Both the position numbers and the translations under genes were made by a program. Of a stretch of 52,964 bases of DNA, positions 38,126 to 46,974 are shown piece after piece; positions within the stretch are counted from its first letter, which is position 1; each line of letters starts with the position of its first letter. The stretch is from Pelosinus fermentans (lineage in GTDB: Bacteria; Bacillota; Negativicutes; DSM-13327). The stretch covers positions 1 through 52,964 of the forward strand of contig DJJR01000075.1 in NCBI GenBank assembly GCA_002434245.1. Reading direction: 5' to 3'. The notes beneath the pieces are model-generated. The model was not told the origin of the DNA. It worked only from the letters and a program-made list of their open reading frames with translations, and ran no database searches.

Positions 38126-39835
38126 CTACTTGTGAGTAGAATATTTCTCGATAAATTTCACAACTTTCCACAGTTCACGATGCTTGCCAATACCCACAAT
38201 TTCCCCTTGATCAAGTACTATTATTCTATCTAAATCCATGACGGAGATAATCCGCTGAGCAATAATAAGACAAGTAAGATTTTTGGCATATTGTTTTAAG
38301 GCTTCTTTTATTTTCTCTTCTGTAAGCACATCAACAGCACTTGTTGCATCATCCAGAATAAGAATTTCTGGCTTTTTAACAAACGCTCTTGCAATTGCCA
38401 GCCGCTGCTTTTGTCCACCAGAAAAATTGACGCCACCCTGCCCAACTTTTGTTTGATACCCTTCAGGTAATGCAATAATAAATTCGTGTGCTTGCGCAAT
38501 CCTAGCTGCAGTTTCAATTTCCTCCACCGTAGCATTTTCTTTTCCCCATTTCAGATTATCCATAATGGTACCAGTAAATAGTATAGATTTCTGAGGCACA
38601 ATACCTATTTTTTCTCGTATCCACTTTGGGTTTATGTCCTTCACATCTTCCCCATCAACTTTGATAGAACCAGAAGTTACATCATAAAAACGAGGAATCA
38701 ACTGAATAAGACTACTCTTGCCTGAACCTGTAGAACCAATGATCCCAACCCGTTCTCCTGGCATACAGGTCATCGTAACATTTTTAATAACTGCCTCTTC
38801 CTTCATTTTTCCATAAGAAAAATATACATTTTGAAAATCAATTCTACCTTTAATAGCATTCATCTCACTAGGATAATGATCCCATTTCATCTTATTTTCT
38901 TGAGCAAATACCTCACTAATACGCTCTGTTGATGCTTTTGCTCTCACGAACATATTAAAAACCATAGAAATCAGCAGCAATGAGAATAACATTTGTGTCA
39001 TATAATTAATAAATGCAATGATATGACCTGCCTGCATTTCTCCTAAATGTACATACGTTCCCCCAAACCAAAGTACTGCTGCAATGCCAAAATTTACCGT
39101 AAGCATAATCCCTGGCCCAAAGACAGAGATCATTCGCATCGCTGTAACAGATTTTAATTGGAGTTCTTGATTTGCTTTATTAAATTTCTCTACTTCATAA
39201 TCAAATCGATTAAACGCCTTTACAACTCTGACACCAGATAAATATTCCCTCATTACACTGTTTAACTGGTCAAGAACCTGTTGAACCTTTATAAAAAAAG
39301 GAAAACCAAATTTCATATTAATAAGGATTAATATCCCCACAATCGGAATGACCACTGCCAAGATCAATGCTAATTTAGCATTGAGTTGTATTGCCATAAT
39401 AAGACTCCCGATGCACAAAAAAGGACCCTTGATAAAGATTCTCATGAGTCCATTTACAAGAGTCTGGATTTGCGTAACATCATTTGTTAAGCGAGTTACC
39501 AAAGAAGCTCTATCAAAGTGCTCAATATTTTCAAGAGACAATGTTTGAATCTTTTTATATAAATCCAATCTCAGTTCAGTCCCAAATTTTTGCGAAACAG
39601 TACTCGATATAATATTGCGGAAAGACGCTGCAATGGCTCCTAATGCTGTAATAAAGAGCATGGAACCTCCTTTTGAAAGCACATATTCCATATTCTTTCC
39701 AGCGATCCCCACGTCAATAATTTGCGACATAATCACCGGCAATATAAGATCACACACCGTCTCACACATTACAAAAAATACAGCCAGAAAAAATTTTTTA
39801 CCATATTTTCCTGTGTAATGACTAAAAAATTTCAT
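38126..39835 (-). CDS. ABC exporter half-transporter, degenerate-site subunit
   Basis: First gene of the pair, 569 residues. Six membrane helices (to about residue 310) are followed by an ATPase domain with Walker A GSTGSGKS, Q-loop IGIVPQKSILFTG, signature FSGGQ and Walker B ILILDDATSAVD. Asp replaces the catalytic Glu, and IAQRI replaces the usual H-loop IAHRL. Both changes mark the degenerate ATP site of heterodimeric exporters, so this subunit should work with the downstream gene. AAGGAG precedes the ATG. A promoter with an overlapping dyad lies upstream. Confidence 0.92.
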   Translation of the reverse strand: MKFFSHYTGKYGKKFFLAVFFVMCETVCDLILPVIMSQIIDVGIAGKNMEYVLSKGGSMLFITALGAIAASFRNIISSTVSQKFGTELRLDLYKKIQTLSLENIEHFDRASLVTRLTNDVTQIQTLVNGLMRIFIKGPFLCIGSLIMAIQLNAKLALILAVVIPIVGILILINMKFGFPFFIKVQQVLDQLNSVMREYLSGVRVVKAFNRFDYEVEKFNKANQELQLKSVTAMRMISVFGPGIMLTVNFGIAAVLWFGGTYVHLGEMQAGHIIAFINYMTQMLFSLLLISMVFNMFVRAKASTERISEVFAQENKMKWDHYPSEMNAIKGRIDFQNVYFSYGKMKEEAVIKNVTMTCMPGERVGIIGSTGSGKSSLIQLIPRFYDVTSGSIKVDGEDVKDINPKWIREKIGIVPQKSILFTGTIMDNLKWGKENATVEEIETAARIAQAHEFIIALPEGYQTKVGQGGVNFSGGQKQRLAIARAFVKKPEILILDDATSAVDVLTEEKIKEALKQYAKNLTCLIIAQRIISVMDLDRIIVLDQGEIVGIGKHRELWKVVKFIEKYSTHK

Positions 39836-39888
39836 GCTTTCAATCTCCTTGAAAGTTTCAAATTAATGGTAAAATTAATAAGATAAGC

Positions 39889-39927
39889 AACTATAGTACA
39901 TTATACACTATATCGTATAGTTGTTAA
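39889..39927 (-). promoter_or_regulatory. ABC exporter promoter with overlapping dyad operator
   Basis: The minus strand reads TTAACA (39927-39922), 16 nt, then TATAAT (39905-39900). The inverted arms AACTATA (39889-39895) and TATAGTT (39916-39922) frame the -10 region. Such placement fits a repressor of the MarR or TetR type that would block the promoter until a drug-like signal appears. No regulator gene lies beside it. Confidence 0.5.
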
Positions 39928-39981
39928 GAATCGCTGCACTGAGTACTTCAAGATTCTTTTATATTTTTTTCTTTTATCCTA

Positions 39982-40010
39982 TTGACAAGAAGTGTTTTAC
40001 TGATTAGAAT
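39982..40010 (+). promoter_or_regulatory. leuA promoter
   Basis: TTGACA (39982-39987), 17 nt and TAGAAT (40005-40010) form a strong promoter that starts transcription near 40017, right at the beginning of the T-box leader. Confidence 0.8.
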
Positions 40011-40016
40011 AAGTAA

Positions 40017-40276
40017 CAATATAGTCAAAGGTAATGACTGGGAATAGTAGATGTTTAGAAGTTTTCAGAGAGCCGAAGGTTGGTGCGATTCGGTAAATTT
40101 TAGGCATTGAACTCACCCATGAGCTGCAGCCCGATAATGTAGGGTGAGCCGGAATTCCACCGTTACAGGGATAGATGGTGTTTGCCATCGAAAAAGGGGG
40201 TTCATTTTTGAACCAATTAGGGTGGTACCGCGAGTTAGCCTCGTCTCTATTATAGTAGAGACGAGGTTTTTTAGTG
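40017..40276 (+). promoter_or_regulatory. T-box leader of leuA (Leu CUC specifier)
   Basis: A full T-box. Stem I contains AATAGTAGATG (AGTA box) and GAGAGCCGAAGG. The specifier region GGCATTGAACTCACCC has CTC, a Leu codon. The T-box core AGGGTGGTACCGCGAG is at about 40220-40236. The terminator CCTCGTCTC with its complement GAGACGAGG and TTTTTT is at about 40243-40276. Uncharged tRNA-Leu should switch on leucine biosynthesis. Confidence 0.92.
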
Positions 40277-40343
40277 TCTAAATCCGGATTAGTCACTAAA
40301 AATCTCCATGAATTATATAGAATAAACTTAGGAGGTATTTTTA

Positions 40344-41906
40344 ATGAGTAGAAGAGTATTAGTCTTGGATACAACCTTACGAGATGGCGAACAAGTACCT
40401 GGCGCAAAACTCAATATATACGAAAAACTTGAAATTGCTCATCAATTAAAAAAATTAAATGTAGATATTATTGAAGCTGGTTTCCCTTCTTCTTCTAAAG
40501 GTGACTTTGACTCTGTACAAAGAATTGCTAAGGAAATTATAGATGGTCCGATGATTACGGCTTTGGCAAGAGCTGTTAAGGCAGATATTGATGCAGTCTA
40601 TGAAAGTATTAAATATGCGCAAAATCCCCTCATTCATATCGTTTTAGGAACCTCTGCCATTCATGTTGAGAAAAAATTTAATAAATCTAAAGAATCAATT
40701 TTAGAGATGGGCATTGACGCCGTACGATATGCAAAGACATTACTTCCTAATGTTCAATACTCTACAGAAGATGCCTCCAGAAGCGATTTTGAATACCTTT
40801 GGAAAACGATTGAACAAGTAGTAAAAGCTGGAGCCACCATGATTAATATCCCTGATACGGTTGGATATGCGGTCCCTGAAGAATTTGGCGAACTAATTAA
40901 TAAAATTAATTATAGATTAAAAAATTTAAATGATAAGGTAATATTAAGTGTACATTGTCATAATGATACAGGTCTTGCTACAGCTAATACCTTAATTGCT
41001 GTCAAAAACGGAGCCACTAAAGTAGAATGTACCTTAAATGGTATTGGCGAACGTGCAGGCAATGCAGCATTAGAAGAAGTAGCAGTGGGTCTTAAGCTAC
41101 GTTCCTCCTATTACAATGCTCACACGAATGTGGTGCTTAAAGAAATAAAAACAACCTCAAAGCTTGTCAGCACTTTAATGGGATTAGATATCCAGGTTAA
41201 CAAAGCAATTACCGGTGACAATGCTTTTGCTCATTCCTCTGGTATACACCAAGATGGTCTGCTAAAATCTCGTGATGCCTATGAGATTATTAGACCCGAA
41301 GATGTTGGCGTGGAAAATATGGAACTCATTCTAACAGCCAGATCGGGAAGACATGCCTTTAAAGATGCTATCAGCAAAATCATACACAAAAACATCGAAA
41401 ATAGGGACTTCGAAAATCTTTTCAATAACTTTTTGAACCTTGCCGACTTAAAGAAAGAAGTCTATACTCATGACCTCTATTACCTCGTTGACCGCTACTA
41501 TTTTGAGCAAGGCAATACCCAAGCAGAAGTACACACGGTAAGCGGAAAATTATATGAACTCGTGGCTTCCCAGGTAATCAGCAATGATATTTTTCCATCT
41601 GCAAGTGTACGCTTAAAATGTGGTGAAGAAATTTTTAAAGACAGCGCAGTTGGAGATGGTCCGATTGATGCGCTTTATACAGCCATAAAGAACATTGTAG
41701 GTTTTGACATCGAATTAGTGGAATATAAGATCACTAGTGTTTCAAGAGGCAAAGAAGCTCTAGGACGCGTCAATTTACAAATTCGATATAACAATAAAGT
41801 CTATTCATCTAAAGCAGTAGACACAGATATCATAAGAGCCAGTGCTTTAGCTTTTCTCAATGGCGTAAACACGATTATCATTGAAGACATTGGTAACGAA
41901 AAATAA
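40344..41906 (+). CDS. leuA: 2-Isopropylmalate synthase
   Basis: First committed step of leucine synthesis: 2-oxoisovalerate plus acetyl-CoA gives 2-isopropylmalate. The 520-residue protein has the catalytic TIM barrel with LDTTLRDGEQVPGA and the metal ligands HxH in SVHCHNDTGLA, then NGIGERAGNAALEEV and GIHQDGLLK. A C-terminal LeuA allosteric domain runs from about residue 385 and binds leucine. The length fits the standard bacterial enzyme rather than the short homocitrate type. TAGGAGG lies 8 bp before the ATG. The Leu-type T-box upstream supports the assignment. It stands alone, without leuBCD, so other leu genes must be elsewhere. Confidence 0.93.
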   Translation: MSRRVLVLDTTLRDGEQVPGAKLNIYEKLEIAHQLKKLNVDIIEAGFPSSSKGDFDSVQRIAKEIIDGPMITALARAVKADIDAVYESIKYAQNPLIHIVLGTSAIHVEKKFNKSKESILEMGIDAVRYAKTLLPNVQYSTEDASRSDFEYLWKTIEQVVKAGATMINIPDTVGYAVPEEFGELINKINYRLKNLNDKVILSVHCHNDTGLATANTLIAVKNGATKVECTLNGIGERAGNAALEEVAVGLKLRSSYYNAHTNVVLKEIKTTSKLVSTLMGLDIQVNKAITGDNAFAHSSGIHQDGLLKSRDAYEIIRPEDVGVENMELILTARSGRHAFKDAISKIIHKNIENRDFENLFNNFLNLADLKKEVYTHDLYYLVDRYYFEQGNTQAEVHTVSGKLYELVASQVISNDIFPSASVRLKCGEEIFKDSAVGDGPIDALYTAIKNIVGFDIELVEYKITSVSRGKEALGRVNLQIRYNNKVYSSKAVDTDIIRASALAFLNGVNTIIIEDIGNEK

Positions 41907-41934
41907 CGCACAATACTTGATAAGTTACTATTGC

Positions 41935-41986
41935 AAAAAGGCATACAACTCCTTCTTCTATTGAAGTAAAAGTTGTATGCCTTTTT
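41935..41986 (+). terminator. Intrinsic terminator after leuA
   Basis: A 16-bp perfect stem (arms 41935-41950 and 41971-41986, AAAAAGGCATACAACT) has a 20-nt loop and ends in TTTTT. It lies 28 bp after leuA and between convergent genes, so it can act on both. Confidence 0.88.
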
Positions 41987-42007
41987 GGCAAAATTATCCA
42001 TCTTCAG

Positions 42008-42553
42008 CTACTGGCACCCTTCACAGCCTTCTGAAATCGTCTTACTGTGATTCTTTACCCTAGGCACTGCATAGGAGGCAGGTTTTGATGCAATACTTTC
42101 TAGCGTCGCTATATAAAATTCAGGCAATCCCTGCTCTTTTGCCCCTTGAACAATTATATCCAAATACTCGGTGCTAGGCAGCTTAGGTTTTCCCAATCTG
42201 GCTTTCTTATAAATACTTGCTTCTCTGACCCTACTTTGCTCATCAAGTACTTCCACCGGATAATGAAAATACTCCCCAGTTCCATCTAACCTAACGTCTT
42301 GCCAATTATCTAATTGTTCCCAATCATAAGATTCTAATTGATACAACACTCCCCACACTTCCGATTGAGTATCAGGAATAACAGTTTCTACAGCTCCATC
42401 CCAGATAACAGAATTTTCATAAAACCCTATTTTATGCTCTGGTAATCGGGCTATGCAAAGTACACGTGGCTTAGTGCATTTTTGCTTCATTTTTTCAAAA
42501 TTGAGATTAAACCCATAAGCAAAATAAAGACGACTTGGATTGGTTGTTCCCAT
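42008..42553 (-). CDS. Gamma-glutamylcyclotransferase-like (AIG2/GGCT fold) protein
   Basis: This 181-residue protein has the GGCT fold. It has YFAYGFNLN near the start (family YGSNL, here with Phe for Ser), a central WGVLYQLESYDWEQLDNWQD segment, and the following beta strands. GGCT enzymes cyclise gamma-glutamyl peptides to 5-oxoproline, but many bacterial members have no proven activity. It ends with an unusual Cys-containing tail (EGCEGCQ) that could bind metal or be redox-active. The gene is single. Its 311-bp upstream region (42554-42864) contains the terminator of the sigma-54 activator gene and AT-rich sequence, nothing else recognisable. Confidence 0.72.
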   Translation of the reverse strand: MGTTNPSRLYFAYGFNLNFEKMKQKCTKPRVLCIARLPEHKIGFYENSVIWDGAVETVIPDTQSEVWGVLYQLESYDWEQLDNWQDVRLDGTGEYFHYPVEVLDEQSRVREASIYKKARLGKPKLPSTEYLDIIVQGAKEQGLPEFYIATLESIASKPASYAVPRVKNHSKTISEGCEGCQ

Positions 42554-42651
42554 ATGATTACACCCCTTTTATTTTCTACTCATGATCTGCAGGTTATTTA
42601 AGCCGCTATCAGTGCAGCCGAACATACCTTCGAGAAAGCATAACAATAAAT

Positions 42652-42691
42652 AAAAAAGCGCCAAAAACAATATGAATTGTCTTGGAGCGCC
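42652..42691 (-). terminator. Intrinsic terminator after the sigma-54 activator gene
   Basis: Leftward, GGCGCTCCAAGACAAT pairs with ATTGTTTTTGGCGC across the loop TCAT and is followed by TTTTTTATTTATT. It lies about 175 bp beyond the activator stop. Confidence 0.8.
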
Positions 42692-42864
42692 ATTGCTTCA
42701 CTACTTTATTCTCTTTTGAGTTCCTTTAGAATATCATATCTCAAAGTAAGAGATATGTCTAATAAAATTTTAACCAGGATGTATATTTCAATACTGCTAT
42801 GCAATATATATTCAAGAACTAAATAAATCAACTAGCAAAACCTCATTTGAACATTATAAATTTA

Positions 42865-44616
42865 TCAACTATAATGTTCATTCAATTTTCGATATAAAGT
42901 AGCAATTCCAATCCCTAACTGTTTAGCAGCAGCTTCCTTACCTTTTGTATTATCACCATATAAAGCAACTGCCTTTAATATATGCTCCTTCTCAACTTCG
43001 CATAAAGGTCTAATACTTTCATCACTTATCTGATTTATATGGTTTTTATATTCACAGACATTCCGTGGTAAGGTCTCCTGCGTTAAAATACCTAAATCAT
43101 CTGCCATATTAATCATAAATTCGATGGTATTTTCTAACTCTCGTACATTACCAGGCCAAGGATAACGCAACAAAATATCCATAGTTTGACGATCAATAGC
43201 CTGTACTTTCTTATGAAATAAACCACAATATTTTTCCATAGTACTTGTTACAAGTACTTCAATGTCCTCTATTCTCTGGCGGAGAGGCGGAACTTCAAGA
43301 GGAATCACATTCATCCGATAAAATAAATCTTCTCTAAATTTATTTTCCCTTATTAATTGTTTTAAATCTTTATTGGTAGCAGTAATGACGCGCACATCAA
43401 ATGATATAGATTGATTCGAGCCAATACGTACCAGCGTTCTTTCCTGTAAAACTCTCAACAATTTTACCTGTAAATAAATTGGCATATCCCCCACTTCATC
43501 TAAAAAGATAACCCCTTTATTGGCTAATTCAAACTTACCAATTTTTCCTCGAGGATCAGCACCAGTAAAAGCTCCTTTCACATAACCAAAAAGTTCACTT
43601 TCCAGCAACGTGTCAGGAATTGCTCCACAGTTGATAGCAATAAATGGTTTATCACTACGATTACTCTCGGCGTGAATGGCTCTAGCAATTAACTCTTTGC
43701 CAGTACCACTCTCCCCCGTAATAAGAACCGTAGAATTTGAATCAGCAATCTTAACAATCTTATTCTTTAACTGTTGAATAACCTCAGAATTGCCAATGAT
43801 ATGATCTAAAGTCACGGACTTAGCCACATTGGTCAATCCATAAATACCAGACTTTATGTTTTTTATTTCATTAAAAATAAAAATCCGATTATACACAGCT
43901 AAACCAGGTGATACTGCTAATAGCTCACCCATTAGAGAAAAATTTTTATTACCAATGGTAACTCTATACTCTTCTGCACCTAGCAAAGAATCGCCAGTAG
44001 CTTCAATTATAATTTTTCCATTTATACAAGATGCTGGCAGCTGTAATTGTTTTAATGCGTTATTATTAATTTGTATAATTTCATTACTTTGATTTAAAAT
44101 AAGTACCCCTTTATCTACACTATTGATAACCTGAAATAATAGGTTCATCATGAGCTGATTTCGTTCACTCTCTTGATGTTCATAAGCCTTAGCACTAATA
44201 AATTCTGCAATTTGGACTAAAAACAACTGATAATAATTCAGATTTTGTAATAAACGTTGTTTCTGTTCCTCATCAAAACAAATAAGTCCAATTACACCAA
44301 TAATTTCATTTTTAGATTTAATAGGAGTACATAGTTCCATTTTTTCTTCACAACGTTCATGCCTAGGACATGCAACACATAATCTATGCTTACCAGGTTC
44401 TTCAATAAATTGAGTTTCTCCTGTAGCTAATACCTGCTTGTATACAAGACCTTCCTGCGACATATCCTCATTAAGATTATTGTCATAGCGCCCTGTACCA
44501 GCAATTCGAAATAATCTAGCATCTACAATCTCTACATCCACTTTTATAACATGGGATATTACTTTTGAATATTGAATAACTGCGTCTTGAATCTCCTGTA
44601 AGCTTGTTTTCTTCAT
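42865..44616 (-). CDS. Sigma-54-dependent transcriptional activator with a Cys-cluster sensor domain
   Basis: This enhancer-binding activator has 583 residues. The N-terminal GAF-like sensor (about 1-145) contains Cys80, Cys83, Cys89 and Cys96 (CVACPRHERC, then ELC), which could hold an iron-sulphur cluster, metal or redox switch. A PAS-like domain (about 155-265) follows. The AAA+ domain has Walker A GESGTGKE at 301-308, GAFTGA at 348-353 contacting sigma-54, and Walker B VIFLDEVGD. The Fis-type helix-turn-helix (KGKEAAAKQLGIGIATLYRKL) ends the protein. The ATG at 44616 has GGGAGG 6 bp upstream; a GTG at 44631 covers that site. The likely target is the sigma-54 promoter at 52865-52881. Confidence 0.92.
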   Translation of the reverse strand: MKKTSLQEIQDAVIQYSKVISHVIKVDVEIVDARLFRIAGTGRYDNNLNEDMSQEGLVYKQVLATGETQFIEEPGKHRLCVACPRHERCEEKMELCTPIKSKNEIIGVIGLICFDEEQKQRLLQNLNYYQLFLVQIAEFISAKAYEHQESERNQLMMNLLFQVINSVDKGVLILNQSNEIIQINNNALKQLQLPASCINGKIIIEATGDSLLGAEEYRVTIGNKNFSLMGELLAVSPGLAVYNRIFIFNEIKNIKSGIYGLTNVAKSVTLDHIIGNSEVIQQLKNKIVKIADSNSTVLITGESGTGKELIARAIHAESNRSDKPFIAINCGAIPDTLLESELFGYVKGAFTGADPRGKIGKFELANKGVIFLDEVGDMPIYLQVKLLRVLQERTLVRIGSNQSISFDVRVITATNKDLKQLIRENKFREDLFYRMNVIPLEVPPLRQRIEDIEVLVTSTMEKYCGLFHKKVQAIDRQTMDILLRYPWPGNVRELENTIEFMINMADDLGILTQETLPRNVCEYKNHINQISDESIRPLCEVEKEHILKAVALYGDNTKGKEAAAKQLGIGIATLYRKLNEHYS

Positions 44617-44755
44617 AATCGCCTCCCTCACTGATTTGCCACCACCTTACATTAATATAACGTATTGCATTCCACAGAATCTCCATTTTCCCCTTTATGG
44701 ATCATCCTTGTTTTTCAACTTTAAGTCCCCTGAGACCAACATCTCTTACATGAAA

Positions 44756-44786
44756 GGATTCTTGCTACCAAATCTTAGCAAGAACC
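44756..44786 (-). terminator. Hairpin terminator after the chemoreceptor gene
   Basis: Leftward, GGTTCTTGCTA pairs with TAGCAAGAATCC across an 8-nt loop, 18 bp after the chemoreceptor stop. The T-run is short (TTT), so it may be weak. Confidence 0.55.
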
Positions 44787-44804
44787 CACATGCTAAGAAA
44801 TATG

Positions 44805-46877
44805 TTATATTCTAAATTTACTAATCGTATTTTGTAATTCTTGAGCCATTTTAGCCAATTCCCGACTGGAACCAGCAATTTCTCCCATTGAGGCTGACTG
44901 CTCTTGTGTAGCGGCAGCCACTGTTTGCGTTTGCCCGAAGGCTTCTTTACTAACCCCATCAATTTCTTGAACAGCATATGTAATCTTATGACTTTCATCT
45001 ATCATCTGTGTGATTGCTGCCGAGACTTCGTCATGCTGGATTACTACCTGATTAATCAGCACTGTAATTTCGCAAAATGCTTTGCCTGCTGTATTTACAA
45101 CGTTAGTACCAACTTTAACTTCATCGGTTCCCGCCTTCATGGCACTTACCGCCTGAATAGTGTCTTCCTGAATATCGCCAATTAATGCTGCAATTTGCTT
45201 AGCAGCGTCTTGAGATTGTTCGGCCAGTTTACGTACTTCCTCAGCAACTACGGCAAAACCGCGCCCCTGCTCACCTGCCCTGGCCGCTTCAATTGCAGCA
45301 TTTAAAGCAAGTAAATTAGTCTGACCCGCAATGCCAGAAATAGTATTAACAATTTGACCAATTTCCTGAGACCGTTCATTTAATTTAGTAACTACCTTTG
45401 CAGAATTATTAACGGTTCTTTCAATATTACCCATTTGATTGACAGCCATATCTACCGCAGTACTGCCCCCCTGGGCTGCTCTGGTCATTTGGGCTGACGT
45501 AACCGATATTGTATTAAAATTATCAGTTGTTTTCTCAATACTATTTGCCATACGCCCGACTCCTGCAGTAGTATGATTCACCGCGATTAATTGCCTTTCA
45601 GCACCTTGTGCTACGTCATTAATAACGCCAGCTACTTGCTGTGCTGCATCAGCTGATTGTTCCGCACTTGCTGTTAATTCTTCCGATAAGGAAGCTACCT
45701 GATGAGCATTATTTTGTACTTGCTGAATCAAACTTCTCAAACTAGCTGCCATCAAAGTAAATGACTTAGCTAATTGCCCTACTTCATCTCTAGATGTAAC
45801 TGTTAAGTTAGTGGCTCTAAGATCGCCGCCTGCTACTTGATTAGTCATTTTGAGTAGCGCCTTAATCGGTCTAACAATTCTAGCAGATACAAAGAAAACT
45901 GCTATTAGTATGAATAGTAAGGTAATAACATATGTCATAAAAATTTTTTGACGAATATCATCTACCTGTTCGGCAATCTCACTTTCATCTACAATCGCAA
46001 CAATTTTCCAGCCGCTTGTTGGAGAGATATTAACATTCATAATTTGCTGTTTTTTATCAAAACTAAAATTACTAGCTTTATTTATTTTGCTTTCTAAAGA
46101 CTGTAATGGTTCAATATTTAATTCCGCTGGTGTTTTTAATATCCATTCTTCATGAACCGGACTCATGATTATTTTATCATTTTCATCAAGAACCATCACA
46201 TAGCCTTGCTTACCAATTTTTATATTTCGTATATTCTGTTCTAAGTCTTTAAGTTTTATACCGATACCGACAACACCTAGGACTTCACCATTATGTTCTA
46301 CTGTCTGGGTAATGCTCATAACTAAATCTTTTGTTGCACCTGTAATATATGGAGCCGATAGTACAGCCTGCCCTTTATTGACTACAGTATTATTGTACCA
46401 AGGTCTTTGCCGGGGATCATAACTTTTCGTCGCCTTGTAAGCCGGGTATTCAATATAGCCACCATCGTTTGTTCCCAAAAAGATAAACCCCATGTCTTTG
46501 TGACTATTTTTAACAGTTTCGAAATAGCGGCTAATGGATTTTTCCACGACAGACTCATTCGGAAGATCTCCAGCCGCATATTGAATATAATGATTGATTG
46601 TCCCATCTACGTGTAAGAGACGATCATCGGCAGACATCATTGCCACATTTTCCTTATTCGGGTTTATTAATGCACTTTCAATCATATCATGCACTCTGGT
46701 CATAGTCGCATACGTGTCATTTACGTAAGATGCTCTCACTCGTTGTGTAATTACATTGCTAATGTATGCTCCACCTAAAACATAGGGTATCATACAGGCC
46801 AAACAAATAGATAAAAGCAATTTTGTTTGCAAAGAATCGCCATTCCATAATTTTCGTAGTTTTTTTACCAACACCAT
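44805..46877 (-). CDS. Methyl-accepting chemotaxis protein with dCache_1 sensor
   Basis: This membrane chemoreceptor has 690 residues, with one helix near 18-40 and a second near 315-335 around an extracellular double Cache domain. A HAMP domain ([22 protein letters not shown]) follows, then a long cytoplasmic coil with the hairpin tip [38 protein letters not shown], the CheA/CheW contact. The Cache domain has YDPRQRPWY, which matches part of the amino-acid-binding motif of dCache_1AA receptors. The following [10 protein letters not shown] lacks the usual Asp, so the ligand may differ. GGAG precedes the ATG. It is adjacent to a transporter and catabolic genes, suggesting a shared ligand. Confidence 0.92.
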   Translation of the reverse strand: MVLVKKLRKLWNGDSLQTKLLLSICLACMIPYVLGGAYISNVITQRVRASYVNDTYATMTRVHDMIESALINPNKENVAMMSADDRLLHVDGTINHYIQYAAGDLPNESVVEKSISRYFETVKNSHKDMGFIFLGTNDGGYIEYPAYKATKSYDPRQRPWYNNTVVNKGQAVLSAPYITGATKDLVMSITQTVEHNGEVLGVVGIGIKLKDLEQNIRNIKIGKQGYVMVLDENDKIIMSPVHEEWILKTPAELNIEPLQSLESKINKASNFSFDKKQQIMNVNISPTSGWKIVAIVDESEIAEQVDDIRQKIFMTYVITLLFILIAVFFVSARIVRPIKALLKMTNQVAGGDLRATNLTVTSRDEVGQLAKSFTLMAASLRSLIQQVQNNAHQVASLSEELTASAEQSADAAQQVAGVINDVAQGAERQLIAVNHTTAGVGRMANSIEKTTDNFNTISVTSAQMTRAAQGGSTAVDMAVNQMGNIERTVNNSAKVVTKLNERSQEIGQIVNTISGIAGQTNLLALNAAIEAARAGEQGRGFAVVAEEVRKLAEQSQDAAKQIAALIGDIQEDTIQAVSAMKAGTDEVKVGTNVVNTAGKAFCEITVLINQVVIQHDEVSAAITQMIDESHKITYAVQEIDGVSKEAFGQTQTVAAATQEQSASMGEIAGSSRELAKMAQELQNTISKFRI

Positions 46878-46929
46878 GTTATTTCTCCTCTTTGATTAGC
46901 ATTATTTCAAATTAACAATTTTACCCACA

Positions 46930-46961
46930 CAAAGCAGTCGAGAATCATCTCGACTGCTTTG
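46930..46961 (-). terminator. Hairpin between the MFS and chemoreceptor genes
   Basis: CAAAGCAGTCGAGA and its perfect complement (14 bp, loop ATCA) lie just after the MFS stop. It probably ends the catabolic operon. The following T-run is weak, so some readthrough to the chemoreceptor is possible. Confidence 0.7.
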
Positions 46962-46974
46962 TTCTAAACCTTTA

